A DNA stretch of 25,849 nt, from positions 1-25,849 of the forward strand of contig CAZBVO010000022.1 in NCBI GenBank assembly GCA_964495385.1. The letters run 5' to 3'. The position numbers and the translations under genes are program-made. How positions within the stretch are numbered: the first letter of the stretch is position 1; each line of letters begins with the position of its first letter. Below, piece by piece: positions 1 through 7,323 of the stretch. The stretch comes from CAG-1138 sp964495385 (lineage in GTDB: Bacteria > Bacillota > Clostridia > Christensenellales > CAG-917). Below the pieces are notes generated by a model that was not told where the DNA came from, did no database searches, and saw nothing but the letters and a program-made list of their open reading frames with translations.

Positions 1-1
1 G

Positions 2-55
2 ATAGATTATAAATGTGATGATATTGCAAGAAAAATTGTTATTTGGAGTGATTAG
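2..55 (+). CDS. Possible 3' end of an upstream gene (partial)
   Basis: Frame 2 is open from the window edge to a TAG at 53-55 and reads IDYKCDDIARKIVIWSD. A strong intrinsic terminator lies about 70 bases downstream on the same strand, so a plus-strand gene should end here. Frames 1 and 3 carry stops within the first few codons, so this frame is the only one able to enter from outside. The fragment is too short to assign to a family. Confidence 0.35.
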   Translation: MDYKCDDIARKIVIWSD

Positions 56-123
56 TTTATAAATGTTTGTTTCAACCATTGAAATATAATTCGATTTTCG
101 TTACTAACTCTCCGCCAATGTTT

Positions 124-161
124 CCGAGCTGAACCCTCAAGGTTTGGCTCGGTTTTACTTT
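124..161 (+). terminator. Intrinsic terminator of the left-edge gene
   Basis: A 12-bp stem (124-135 with 141-152, two G-T pairs) closes a CTCAA loop and is followed by TTTTACTTTTT. This is a good rho-independent terminator on the plus strand and it marks the end of the gene entering from the left. Confidence 0.8.
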
Positions 162-216
162 TTGCGGGATTCTGTGCTTCGCACTCGGCACTATGTGCCT
201 AACCCCCGTTCGGGGC

Positions 217-415
217 TGACAACAAGCAAAGGCAAAAAAGCGCTTGCATTTTTTTGCCGTGCGCAGATGACGCAAGCAAGTGCAAATGCCTTGGCATTTG
301 TTGTGCGTAGCACCTTTGCGAAGCAAAGCAACTTGCATTGCAGACGCTTTGCAGGTTGACGTGTTTTAATCTGTCATTCTGAGTCGAGCTACAGCGCCCC
401 ACCCTCGAAGAATCT
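217..415. repeat. ~200-bp direct repeat, copy 1
   Basis: This stretch is nearly identical to 502-698, starting at TGACAACAAGC and ending at CTCGAAGAATCT. Inside is a hairpin CAAATGCC-TT-GGCATTTG. It has no convincing reading frame; the short open frames across it are unrelated in the two strands and have no ribosome binding sites. Just upstream (about 170-220) are three small adjacent hairpins (GTGC-TTC-GCAC, GGCAC-TAT-GTGCC and CCCC-CGTTC-GGGG), which replace the left inverted end seen in copy 2. It looks like a non-coding interspersed repeat. Confidence 0.85.
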
Positions 416-462
416 ACGACCTATAGAAAAGAAAGAGAACGCCCCTGCTTTTGTTATGTTTT

Positions 463-698
463 AGATCCTTCGCTTGTCCGTCAAGGAAGCCTGTCTCAGG
501 ATGACAACAAGCAAAGGCAAAAAGTGCTTGCATTTTTTTGCCGTGCGCAGATGACGCAAGCAAGTGCAAATGCCATAGCATTTGTTGTGCGTAGCACCTT
601 TGCAGAGCAAAGCAACTTGATTGCAGACGCTTTGCAGGTTGACGTGTTTTAAACTGTCATTCTGAGTCGAGCTACAGCGCCCCACCCTCGAAGAATCT
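463..698. mobile_element. MITE-like element bounded by 44-bp imperfect terminal inverted repeats; contains repeat copy 2
   Basis: The left end (463-506) runs from AGATCCTTCG to CTCAGGATGACA. The right end (655-698) runs from TGTCATTCTGAG to CGAAGAATCT, the reverse complement of the left end at both tips. Both ends are 44 bp, with unrelated middles. The ~150-bp core is shared with 217-415. No open frame or transposase is present. I see no clear target-site duplication. The family is an inference: it could be a non-autonomous mobile element or a structured intergenic repeat. Confidence 0.5.
502..698. repeat. ~200-bp direct repeat, copy 2
   Basis: This is the partner of 217-415, differing by scattered substitutions and a few small indels. 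The internal hairpin is kept as CAAATGC-CATA-GCATTTG. It ends 14 bases before the terminator of the surface lipoprotein gene. Confidence 0.85.
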
Positions 699-710
699 CT
701 GACCAACACA

Positions 711-734
711 AAAAGCACCCCAAAGGGGTGCTTT
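711..734 (-). terminator. Intrinsic terminator of the surface lipoprotein gene
   Basis: A perfect 10-bp stem AAAGCACCCC / GGGGTGCTTT with an AAA loop is followed by Ts on the minus strand. It lies about 50 bases after the stop codon of the minus-strand lipoprotein gene. Confidence 0.8.
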
Positions 735-783
735 AAGTTTGTTTCTTAACAATTTTGTCTTTTGTGTTTTTGTTTTGTGTGTT

Positions 784-3700
784 TTAGTTTTTGGTCACGG
801 TTCCGTCCTTTGCAACTGTCCCGTCCGTGCAATAAACAACGTACTCGCCGGTACGGCTGTTCCAGCTGTCACTTTTTTCTATTGCAAGCCATTCATCCGT
901 CGTTCCGTCATAGTCAATCCTTGTCAGTTCACTGCAATCATAGAAAGCCTCCGAACCTATGCTCGTCACACTATCCGGGATGGTTATGCTCGTGAGCCCT
1001 GCACAATGTCCGAAGGCATCTTTGCCGATGTTCGTTACGCTGTCCGGAATTGTTATACTTGTCAGCCCCGTACAATTGACAAAAGCCCAATCGTCGATGT
1101 TTACCACGCTGTCAGGAATGATTATATTTGTCAGTCCCGTACACCCACAGAAGGCATCTTTGCCGATGCTCGTAACGCTTCCGTCGGTTGGAATAATACT
1201 TGTTTTGCATCCCAAAACCAACGTTTTGCTTTCGGTTTCAATAAGGCAATTGCCAGCACTATGATATGTGGCATTGCCTTCAGCTACCGTTATACTTTCG
1301 AGATTTTCACAATTAGTGAAAGCATCCATACCAATGCTTGTCAATCCAGTGCCGATTGTTATTGTTTTTAAACTCGAACATTGGCTAAAACAGCCCATGT
1401 AGCCGATGGTTGTCACACTATCAGGGATTGTTATGCTCGTAAGGCCTGTACAGCTGAGAAAAGCACTGTCATCAATAACCGTTATACTGTTAGGGATTAT
1501 TACACTCGTAAGTTGGGAACAACTGCCAAAGGCACTGACGTCAATGCATATCACCGGTTTCGTATCATAATTTACTGCCGGGATTTTAAGCTCGGCTCCC
1601 TCAAACGTGCCGATACCCGAAACCGACCAGCTTTCGCCATCGTTGTTTAATCTAAATTTTAATCCTGTTTCAAAATAACCGCATCCAGTACACACACCAT
1701 CTGCATCAAAACTGTGCACATAGTATTCTTTCTCGCAAACTTCACAAACTGACTGATCGGAGCAAGTTGCGGTACCGCCACTGTGAGTTGCATAACTGCC
1801 TTTTGCGTCGTGACCACAAGTTGCAGGGTGCCAGTGACCTGTTTCGTCACTTTCCCATGTAGTTTCATCAAAACTGTGGCCGTTTGCAGGGATTTCGGTT
1901 ACGTCCTTGGTTGCCGTGCAGTTTTTGCAGTGAATAGATTTGCTACCCTTATCCGTGCAGGTAGGTTCGACGTCTGTAGTGAATTCGGTATTCCATTCGT
2001 GGCCGTTTGCCGGGATTTTCGTAACGTCCTTAGTTGCCGAGCAGTTTTTGCAGTGAATAGATTTGCTACCCTTATCCGTGCAGGTAGGTTCAATATCTGT
2101 TGTAAATTCGGTATTCCACTCGTGACCTTTTGCAGGGATGGTCATGCCGGAAAGTTCCCTAACAAGCAAATCGGCAATCAGTTGCATGCCAAGCTCATTA
2201 GGATGCAAATCGTCGAATGTGTATTTTGAATAAGAGTAATCGGCTACGTTGGCTAAATCAACGATTTGGCAACCGAAATACGTTGCAATGTATCTGATTT
2301 GATCGTTGTAGTTGTCCAAAGCGGCCTGATCTTTTCTTTTGCCGTTTGCAGGTATCGTGATAACTAACACTTTTGCGTCGCCGTATTTTTGTGTGATTTT
2401 GTGAAGCATAATCGCATATGCTTGCGCAAAGTTTTGCGGCGTGACGTAGCCCGTTGCAGACGCGTAGATTTCGTCCAACGATGCAAACGAACCCAAAGTT
2501 ACGTTGCCGTCAAAGTCGTTGACGCCCATATAAATTGCAATCACATCAGGGTTTATTCCGTTTTTGGATCCGACGTTGCCGTGCAATTCGGTTGATCTCG
2601 AACCATATGCGACGCCGTTGCCGTTAAATACTCTCGAACCGCTCCAGCTGTTGTTGACAAGCAAATTCATGTCCAAGATATTGGCCGTGCGTTGCCACCA
2701 GGTTTTGTTGACGTTGTCAATTTCGCCATTCGGATAGAAAACCGCATTGCCGCCGATGGTGCTGTTTGAATTTGCGGAGTCGTTGTTTATTCCGTTAAAC
2801 GTCGAAATACTGTCGCCCAAAACGGAGATATATTTACCGCTAAGTGTTGCAAACAAATTTTTATCGGAATCGAAATAATTTCCGCAATCCGAGCAATGAT
2901 AATGGCCTTTTGTACCGACCGTCGTACAAGTCGCAGGTACTTCGTTTATCCACTCGCCGTAGTTGTGGTCGCCCAATTCGCCGTATTCTTCACCACAAAC
3001 CTCACATTCTGCCCTTTTAACGCAAGTTGCCGTGCCGCCGCTGTGTGCTTCGTAGCTGCCTTTTACGTCGTGACCGCAAGTTGCCTTGTGCCAGTGACCT
3101 GTTTCGTCGCTTTCCCACTTGCTTTCGTCAAAACTGTGGCCGTTTGCCGGGATTTCCGTTACATCCTTAGTTGCCGTGCAGTTTGCGCAATGAATGGACT
3201 TGCTACCCTTTTCAGTGCAAGTAGGCTCGACGTCTGTTGTGAATTCGGTATTCCATTCGTGTTCGTTTGCAGGGATTTCCGTAACGTCCTTAGTTGCCGT
3301 GCAGTTTTTGCAGTGGATGGACTTACTGCCCTTGTCCGTGCAAGTAGCTGCTTTGTCCACGGTGAATTCGGTTTCCCAATTATGTTCCTGTGCTTCTACG
3401 GTTACAATTCTCGCCAAACCACATTTGGTGCAAGAATAAAGTTCGGTTATTCCCGTTTCGCAATCGCCTTGAAGGGTAAATGCTTTCTCCCAATTGTGCT
3501 CTATGGTTTGAATGGTGCCGTCGCTGTAAGTAATTACGGTATTGCCGTTGTTGTCAAGAGCTACACTTGTTATTCCTACACCGGTGTCTCCCTTGTCTCC
3601 TTTAGACCCTTGCTGACCATCTGCGCCGTTAGTGCCGTTTATGCCGTCGGTGCCTGTAGCCTTAACACCGAGAGACGTCCACGTTGCACCGTTATCATAC

Positions 3701-4122
3701 GAAACGTACCAAAAATCGTCTTCACCGATTTTGATTTGCGGCGTGATTCCGTCGGTTCCGTCTTTGCCCGCTTCGCCCTGAGGACCTTGAGCACCGGCGT
3801 CACCCTTTTGTCCTTTTATGTTGCCGCAATCAATGGAAGTATTGTTGGTCAAAGTTACAATCAAGTTCCCTTCACTGTTTACTGTCACCGCCTTAATGCC
3901 AATGCCGTCAATGCCGTCTTTACCGGTTATCGAGGCAATAAATTCCTGCAAAGAACCGGTATAACCCAACTCCTGTGCCTCGGCATATGCCGTCTCATAT
4001 GTAAACACTTCGCCCCAAACGTCGTCACTGTCCGTAGGCGTGCATGCGCAAAGCGTAACCGTCATCATAAACACCAGCGATAACACTGCAACAATCAATA
4101 ATCTTTGCGACGATTTTGCCAT
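784..4122 (-). CDS. Large surface lipoprotein: collagen-like segments, Cys-rich repeats, SGNH hydrolase domain and BspA-type LRRs
   Basis: A 1112-residue protein that starts at ATG 4122, seven bases after AAGGAGGG. The signal peptide ends in a lipobox, LCAC, with the lipidated Cys at 27, so it is probably anchored on the outer face of the membrane. Collagen-like Gly-X-Y runs lie at about 102-123 and 153-179. Cys-rich 41-residue repeats (EPTCT..GSKSIHC..C) follow at about 248-330. An SGNH/GDSL hydrolase domain spans about 430-655 with GDS (Ser438), GVND (533-536) and DDLH (Asp637, His640), so all catalytic blocks are present. The Cys-rich module then recurs at about 668-790, and residues about 830-1090 form LRR_5/BspA-type repeats (SITIPDSV.. 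pattern). It is monocistronic, with its own promoter and terminator. A role in adhesion or in removing ester groups from glycans is an inference from the domains; the substrate is unknown. Confidence 0.9.
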   Translation of the reverse strand: MAKSSQRLLIVAVLSLVFMMTVTLCACTPTDSDDVWGEVFTYETAYAEAQELGYTGSLQEFIASITGKDGIDGIGIKAVTVNSEGNLIVTLTNNTSIDCGNIKGQKGDAGAQGPQGEAGKDGTDGITPQIKIGEDDFWYVSYDNGATWTSLGVKATGTDGINGTNGADGQQGSKGDKGDTGVGITSVALDNNGNTVITYSDGTIQTIEHNWEKAFTLQGDCETGITELYSCTKCGLARIVTVEAQEHNWETEFTVDKAATCTDKGSKSIHCKNCTATKDVTEIPANEHEWNTEFTTDVEPTCTEKGSKSIHCANCTATKDVTEIPANGHSFDESKWESDETGHWHKATCGHDVKGSYEAHSGGTATCVKRAECEVCGEEYGELGDHNYGEWINEVPATCTTVGTKGHYHCSDCGNYFDSDKNLFATLSGKYISVLGDSISTFNGINNDSANSNSTIGGNAVFYPNGEIDNVNKTWWQRTANILDMNLLVNNSWSGSRVFNGNGVAYGSRSTELHGNVGSKNGINPDVIAIYMGVNDFDGNVTLGSFASLDEIYASATGYVTPQNFAQAYAIMLHKITQKYGDAKVLVITIPANGKRKDQAALDNYNDQIRYIATYFGCQIVDLANVADYSYSKYTFDDLHPNELGMQLIADLLVRELSGMTIPAKGHEWNTEFTTDIEPTCTDKGSKSIHCKNCSATKDVTKIPANGHEWNTEFTTDVEPTCTDKGSKSIHCKNCTATKDVTEIPANGHSFDETTWESDETGHWHPATCGHDAKGSYATHSGGTATCSDQSVCEVCEKEYYVHSFDADGVCTGCGYFETGLKFRLNNDGESWSVSGIGTFEGAELKIPAVNYDTKPVICIDVSAFGSCSQLTSVIIPNSITVIDDSAFLSCTGLTSITIPDSVTTIGYMGCFSQCSSLKTITIGTGLTSIGMDAFTNCENLESITVAEGNATYHSAGNCLIETESKTLVLGCKTSIIPTDGSVTSIGKDAFCGCTGLTNIIIPDSVVNIDDWAFVNCTGLTSITIPDSVTNIGKDAFGHCAGLTSITIPDSVTSIGSEAFYDCSELTRIDYDGTTDEWLAIEKSDSWNSRTGEYVVYCTDGTVAKDGTVTKN
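1741..2121 (-). repeat. Long direct repeat inside the lipoprotein gene, copy downstream of the SGNH domain
   Basis: It holds one SFDE..WESDETGHWH segment and two 123-nt (41-codon) Cys-rich repeat units at 1876-1998 and 1999-2121. The same arrangement occurs at 3001-3381, exactly 1260 nt (420 codons) away, in the same orientation. Confidence 0.85.
3001..3381 (-). repeat. Long direct repeat inside the lipoprotein gene, copy upstream of the SGNH domain
   Basis: It matches 1741-2121 in order and spacing, with 123-nt units at 3136-3258 and 3259-3381. Sequence identity is very high across the 41-codon units and somewhat lower in the WESDETGHWH segment. The two copies bracket the SGNH domain coding segment (about 2122-3000). 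Confidence 0.85.
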
Positions 4123-4144
4123 ATTGTTCCCTCCTTAAAACAAT

Positions 4145-4164
4145 CGGGTGCGCGGCCGCACCCG
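4145..4164 (-). promoter_or_regulatory. GC-rich hairpin in the 5' leader of the lipoprotein gene
   Basis: CGGGTGCG-CGGC-CGCACCCG is a perfect 8-bp hairpin lying between the predicted transcription start (about 4172) and the ribosome binding site (about 4126-4133). On the minus strand it is followed by ATTGTTTT, so it may act as an attenuator or as a 5' stabilising hairpin. Confidence 0.45.
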
Positions 4165-4178
4165 TAATAAACAATTTT

Positions 4179-4208
4179 ATTCTACGCCTCGGGAGCCCTG
4201 TTTGTCAA
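4179..4208 (-). promoter_or_regulatory. Sigma-A promoter of the surface lipoprotein gene
   Basis: On the minus strand, TTGACA (4208-4203), an 18-nt spacer and TAGAAT (4184-4179). It lies about 60 bases before the start codon. Confidence 0.7.
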
Positions 4209-4365
4209 TTATTTGTTATAAATTATACTTTATAGTAACCTTTGCCTCGATTGCGTGTTTTCGACACATTTTTGTGATGTGTAAATTATGCGACGGTTTT
4301 GACTTTTCCGCTCGTCTTATTTTTCAAACTTCGGTTTGGACTTTTGAAAAAAATTTCAAAAACGA

Positions 4366-4394
4366 TTGACTTGCAAGGGCCGAAATGATAAAAT
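4366..4394 (+). promoter_or_regulatory. Sigma-A promoter of the riboswitch/ATPase transcript
   Basis: TTGACT (4366-4371), a 17-nt spacer and TAAAAT (4389-4394). The predicted start near 4401 coincides with the 5' strand of riboswitch helix P1. The stretch 4209-4365 holds no gene and nothing else that I recognise. Confidence 0.8.
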
Positions 4395-4399
4395 GGAGT

Positions 4400-4505
4400 C
4401 AATAAGGGAGTAATCGACAGTTACTGTAACAAACGTCAACACACGGGCTGCGGCTCTGGCTTTGTTTTAAACGATGAGACTTATCTTTCGGGATAAGTCT
4501 TTTTT
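4400..4505 (+). ncRNA. yybP-ykoY (manganese) riboswitch with intrinsic terminator
   Basis: The leader has the conserved yybP-ykoY landmarks in order: AAGGGAGTA near the 5' end, CGTCAACAC in the middle, a GGCTCTGGC stretch, and GATGAGACTTATC at the 3' end. ATAAG at 4402-4406 can pair with CTTAT at 4480-4484 to close helix P1. The same 3' bases form the left arm of a terminator, AGACTTATC / GATAAGTCT (4477-4485 with 4492-4500), followed by a T tract to 4505. P1 and terminator are therefore mutually exclusive. In this family Mn2+ binding stabilises the aptamer, so the expected logic is gene ON at high Mn2+. The downstream gene is a cation ATPase, a known target class. Not confirmed by a covariance search. 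Confidence 0.8.
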
Positions 4506-4556
4506 GTTTATTACGGAATATATTTGAAATAACAACACAAAAAGGAGTTTTTCACA

Positions 4557-7241
4557 GTGAAAGAATATCTTAAACCCTCTGTTGAGGTTTTGGAAGAAAC
4601 TCGTTCGTCCGAAAACGGCATCAGTGCCGAAGAGGCCGCAAGGCGGCTCGAGCAGGATGGCAAAAACAAGCTGATTGAAGCAAAAGGCGAATCGATCGTC
4701 CACAAATTTTTGAAACAGCTTGCCGAACCGATGACGGTTATTTTGCTGGTTGCTGCAATCGTTTCGGGGATTTTGAGCCTTGTGGAACACAGCTTCCCGT
4801 CGGACGTAATCATTATTATGGCGGTTGTGGTAATCAACTCGGTTTTGGGCGTCCTGCAAGAAAGCAAGGCCGAAAAAGCCATCGCCGCCCTGCAAGAAAT
4901 AGCCGCCGCCACCTCAAAGGTTATAAGAAACGGCAAAATTTTGGCAGTAAGAAGCGAAGAATTGGTTGTCGGCGACGTGATTGTTTTGGAAGCGGGCGAC
5001 TCGGTGCCTGCCGACGTCCGTCTGATTGAATGCGCCGGCATGAAAATAGAGGAAGCCGCCCTTACCGGCGAATCCGTGCCTGTCACCAAAACCGCCGACG
5101 TTCTTACGTCGGAGAACGGCGAAATTCCTCTCGGCGACCGCAAAAACATGGCGTTTATGGGAAGCACCGTCGTTTACGGCAGAGGTAAGGCCGTAGTGGT
5201 TGCCACCGGCATGAACACCGAAATGGGAAAAATCGCCGATGCCCTGCAAAACACGCAGGAAGGCAAAACCCCGCTGCAACAAAAATTGGCGCAACTTTCA
5301 AAAGTTTTGACATATCTCGTAATCGGCATTTGCGTGGTTATTTTTGCAATAAACCTCATCCGCGCGGCAGTCGGCTCGGAAGGGCTTAACGGACGAACAG
5401 TTTTGGACACCTTTATGATTGCCATTTCCCTCGCCGTGGCGGCCATACCGGAAGGCTTGGCAACGGTTGTTACCATAGTTCTGTCCATAGGCGTCACCAA
5501 CATGAGCAAGCGCAACGCAATCATTCGAAAATTGACGGCCGTGGAAACGCTGGGATGCACCCAAATCATTTGCTCTGACAAAACAGGCACTCTCACGCAA
5601 AACAAAATGACCGTCGTCGAAACCTACGGCAACGACGAAAACCTGCTGGCAAACGTCATGTCCCTCTGCTCCGATGCCGAATACGACGTCGACAAAAACG
5701 AGGCCGTGGGCGAACCTACCGAGTGCGCTCTTGTCAACTTTGCGGCAAAATGCGGCTTGGACAAAAACAGTCAAAAACTTCTACTGCCTCGCTCGGGCGA
5801 GCTTCCGTTCGACTCGATGCGCAAAATGATGACAACCGTGCATGCATCTCCGGAAGGCGGATTCGTGCAATTCACCAAAGGCGCACCCGACGAAATTTTA
5901 AAGCGTTGCACCTCTTATCTGTCGGCCGACGGCGAAATGCCTTTGACGGACGAAATCCGCGCAGACATTCTTGCCGCAAACAAAAGTATGGCCGACAAAG
6001 CTTTGCGCATTTTGGCAGGCGCCATAAAAACACTTACCGAACTTCCGACCGAATGGGACTCGGAATCCGTCGAAAACAATTTGTGTTTTGTCGGACTCGT
6101 AGGCATGATCGATCCGGTAAGGCCGGAGGTTAAACCGGCAATCGACGAATGCAGGCGCGCGGGCATACGACCTATAATGATAACCGGCGATCACAAAGAC
6201 ACCGCCGTGGCAATCGCCTTACAACTGGGGATCATCTCGTCCGCCGACGAAGCGATTACGGGCGCCGACCTCGACAAAATGGACGAGGAGCAATTTTTGC
6301 AAAACGTCGAACGCTTCTCGGTGTACGCCAGAGTTCAGCCCGAACACAAAACCCGAATCGTCAACGCCTGGAAACAAAAGGGCTATATCACCGCTATGAC
6401 GGGCGACGGCGTCAACGACGCTCCGAGCATCAAAAACGCCGACATCGGCGTAGGTATGGGCATTACGGGCACCGACGTAACCAAAAACGTTGCCGATATG
6501 ATTTTGGCCGACGACAACTTTGCCACCATCGTTTCCGCCTCCGCAGAAGGCAGAAGAATTTACGACAACATCCGAAAAGCCATTCAGTTTTTGTTGGCAT
6601 CCAACCTGTCGGAAGTGCTGTCCATTTTTGTGGCAACGTTGGCAAGCTTTACGATATTCAAGCCCGTTCACCTTTTGTGGATAAACCTCATAACCGACTG
6701 TCTGCCTGCTCTGTCGCTGGGTATGGAAAAGCCGGAAAACAACATTATGAACCGCAAGCCTCGCAACAGCAAGGACGGCATCTTTGCCGACGGAATGGGC
6801 TTTGCCGTGTGCTATCAGGGCGTTTTGATAACCGCCATAACCATCGCATCCTACTTTATCGGGCGTGATTATCTGTCCGGTCTGCACCATGCCGAAGCAA
6901 TCGCCGCAGGCATCTACGACGCCGAAACCCTCGGACAAACAATGGCCTTTTTGACCTTGTCGATGGCCGAAATATTCCACAGTTTCAATATGCGCTCACT
7001 GCACGGATCAATCTTTACGATCAAAAATCAAAATAAATGGCTTTGGGGCGCAGGAGTGCTGTCGTTGCTGTTGACGACCGCCGTAATCGAAATTCCGTTC
7101 CTTGCAAACGCTTTTTCGCTGGTAAATCTCGACTTTGTCGAATACTCCATCGCTATGGCTCTTGCCGTGTCGGTGATTCCTATCGTGGAACTTTTGAAAG
7201 CCGTCTACCGATTTGCAACAAGCAAAAAACAAAACGCTTAA
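4557..7241 (+). CDS. P2A-type cation-transporting ATPase (Ca2+ and/or Mn2+ export)
   Basis: An 894-residue P-type ATPase starting at GTG 4557, nine bases after AAAGGAG. It pumps divalent cations out of the cytoplasm using ATP. TGES of the actuator domain is at 170-173, the phosphorylated Asp341 lies in DKTGTLT, and the hinge TGDGVND is at 615-621. Membrane ligand residues of SERCA-type pumps are all present: Glu299 in IPEGL (M4), Asn683 and Glu686 in SNLSEV (M5), Asn710, Thr713 and Asp714 in INLITD (M6), and Glu805 (M8). Both SERCA-type Ca2+ sites could therefore be formed. The length is normal for bacterial calcium ATPases. The riboswitch in its leader argues that Mn2+ is a physiological substrate or signal; Ca2+ versus Mn2+ cannot be decided from sequence alone. 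Confidence 0.93.
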   Translation: MKEYLKPSVEVLEETRSSENGISAEEAARRLEQDGKNKLIEAKGESIVHKFLKQLAEPMTVILLVAAIVSGILSLVEHSFPSDVIIIMAVVVINSVLGVLQESKAEKAIAALQEIAAATSKVIRNGKILAVRSEELVVGDVIVLEAGDSVPADVRLIECAGMKIEEAALTGESVPVTKTADVLTSENGEIPLGDRKNMAFMGSTVVYGRGKAVVVATGMNTEMGKIADALQNTQEGKTPLQQKLAQLSKVLTYLVIGICVVIFAINLIRAAVGSEGLNGRTVLDTFMIAISLAVAAIPEGLATVVTIVLSIGVTNMSKRNAIIRKLTAVETLGCTQIICSDKTGTLTQNKMTVVETYGNDENLLANVMSLCSDAEYDVDKNEAVGEPTECALVNFAAKCGLDKNSQKLLLPRSGELPFDSMRKMMTTVHASPEGGFVQFTKGAPDEILKRCTSYLSADGEMPLTDEIRADILAANKSMADKALRILAGAIKTLTELPTEWDSESVENNLCFVGLVGMIDPVRPEVKPAIDECRRAGIRPIMITGDHKDTAVAIALQLGIISSADEAITGADLDKMDEEQFLQNVERFSVYARVQPEHKTRIVNAWKQKGYITAMTGDGVNDAPSIKNADIGVGMGITGTDVTKNVADMILADDNFATIVSASAEGRRIYDNIRKAIQFLLASNLSEVLSIFVATLASFTIFKPVHLLWINLITDCLPALSLGMEKPENNIMNRKPRNSKDGIFADGMGFAVCYQGVLITAITIASYFIGRDYLSGLHHAEAIAAGIYDAETLGQTMAFLTLSMAEIFHSFNMRSLHGSIFTIKNQNKWLWGAGVLSLLLTTAVIEIPFLANAFSLVNLDFVEYSIAMALAVSVIPIVELLKAVYRFATSKKQNA

Positions 7242-7262
7242 ACCCCCGTTTACAACAAAAAC

Positions 7263-7296
7263 AAAAACCGTTGTTTTGCACAAACAACGGTTTTTT
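7263..7296 (+). terminator. Bidirectional terminator between the ATPase and GH27 genes
   Basis: A long stem, AAACCGTTGTTT with AAACAACGGTTT, is flanked by As and Ts. It gives a T run on the plus strand (7291-7296) and also on the minus strand, so it can end both convergent transcripts. Confidence 0.85.
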
Positions 7297-7323
7297 ATTG
7301 TTGATTTTTACACTTTAACCTTT

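Noticed and set aside
217..698. CRISPR or phage interpretation of the repeated region
   Set aside because: There are only two long copies, no regular short spacers, and no cas, integrase or phage genes nearby.
72..718. Short open frames across the repeats at the left end
   Set aside because: They are translations of the repeat itself, in several frames, without ribosome binding sites.
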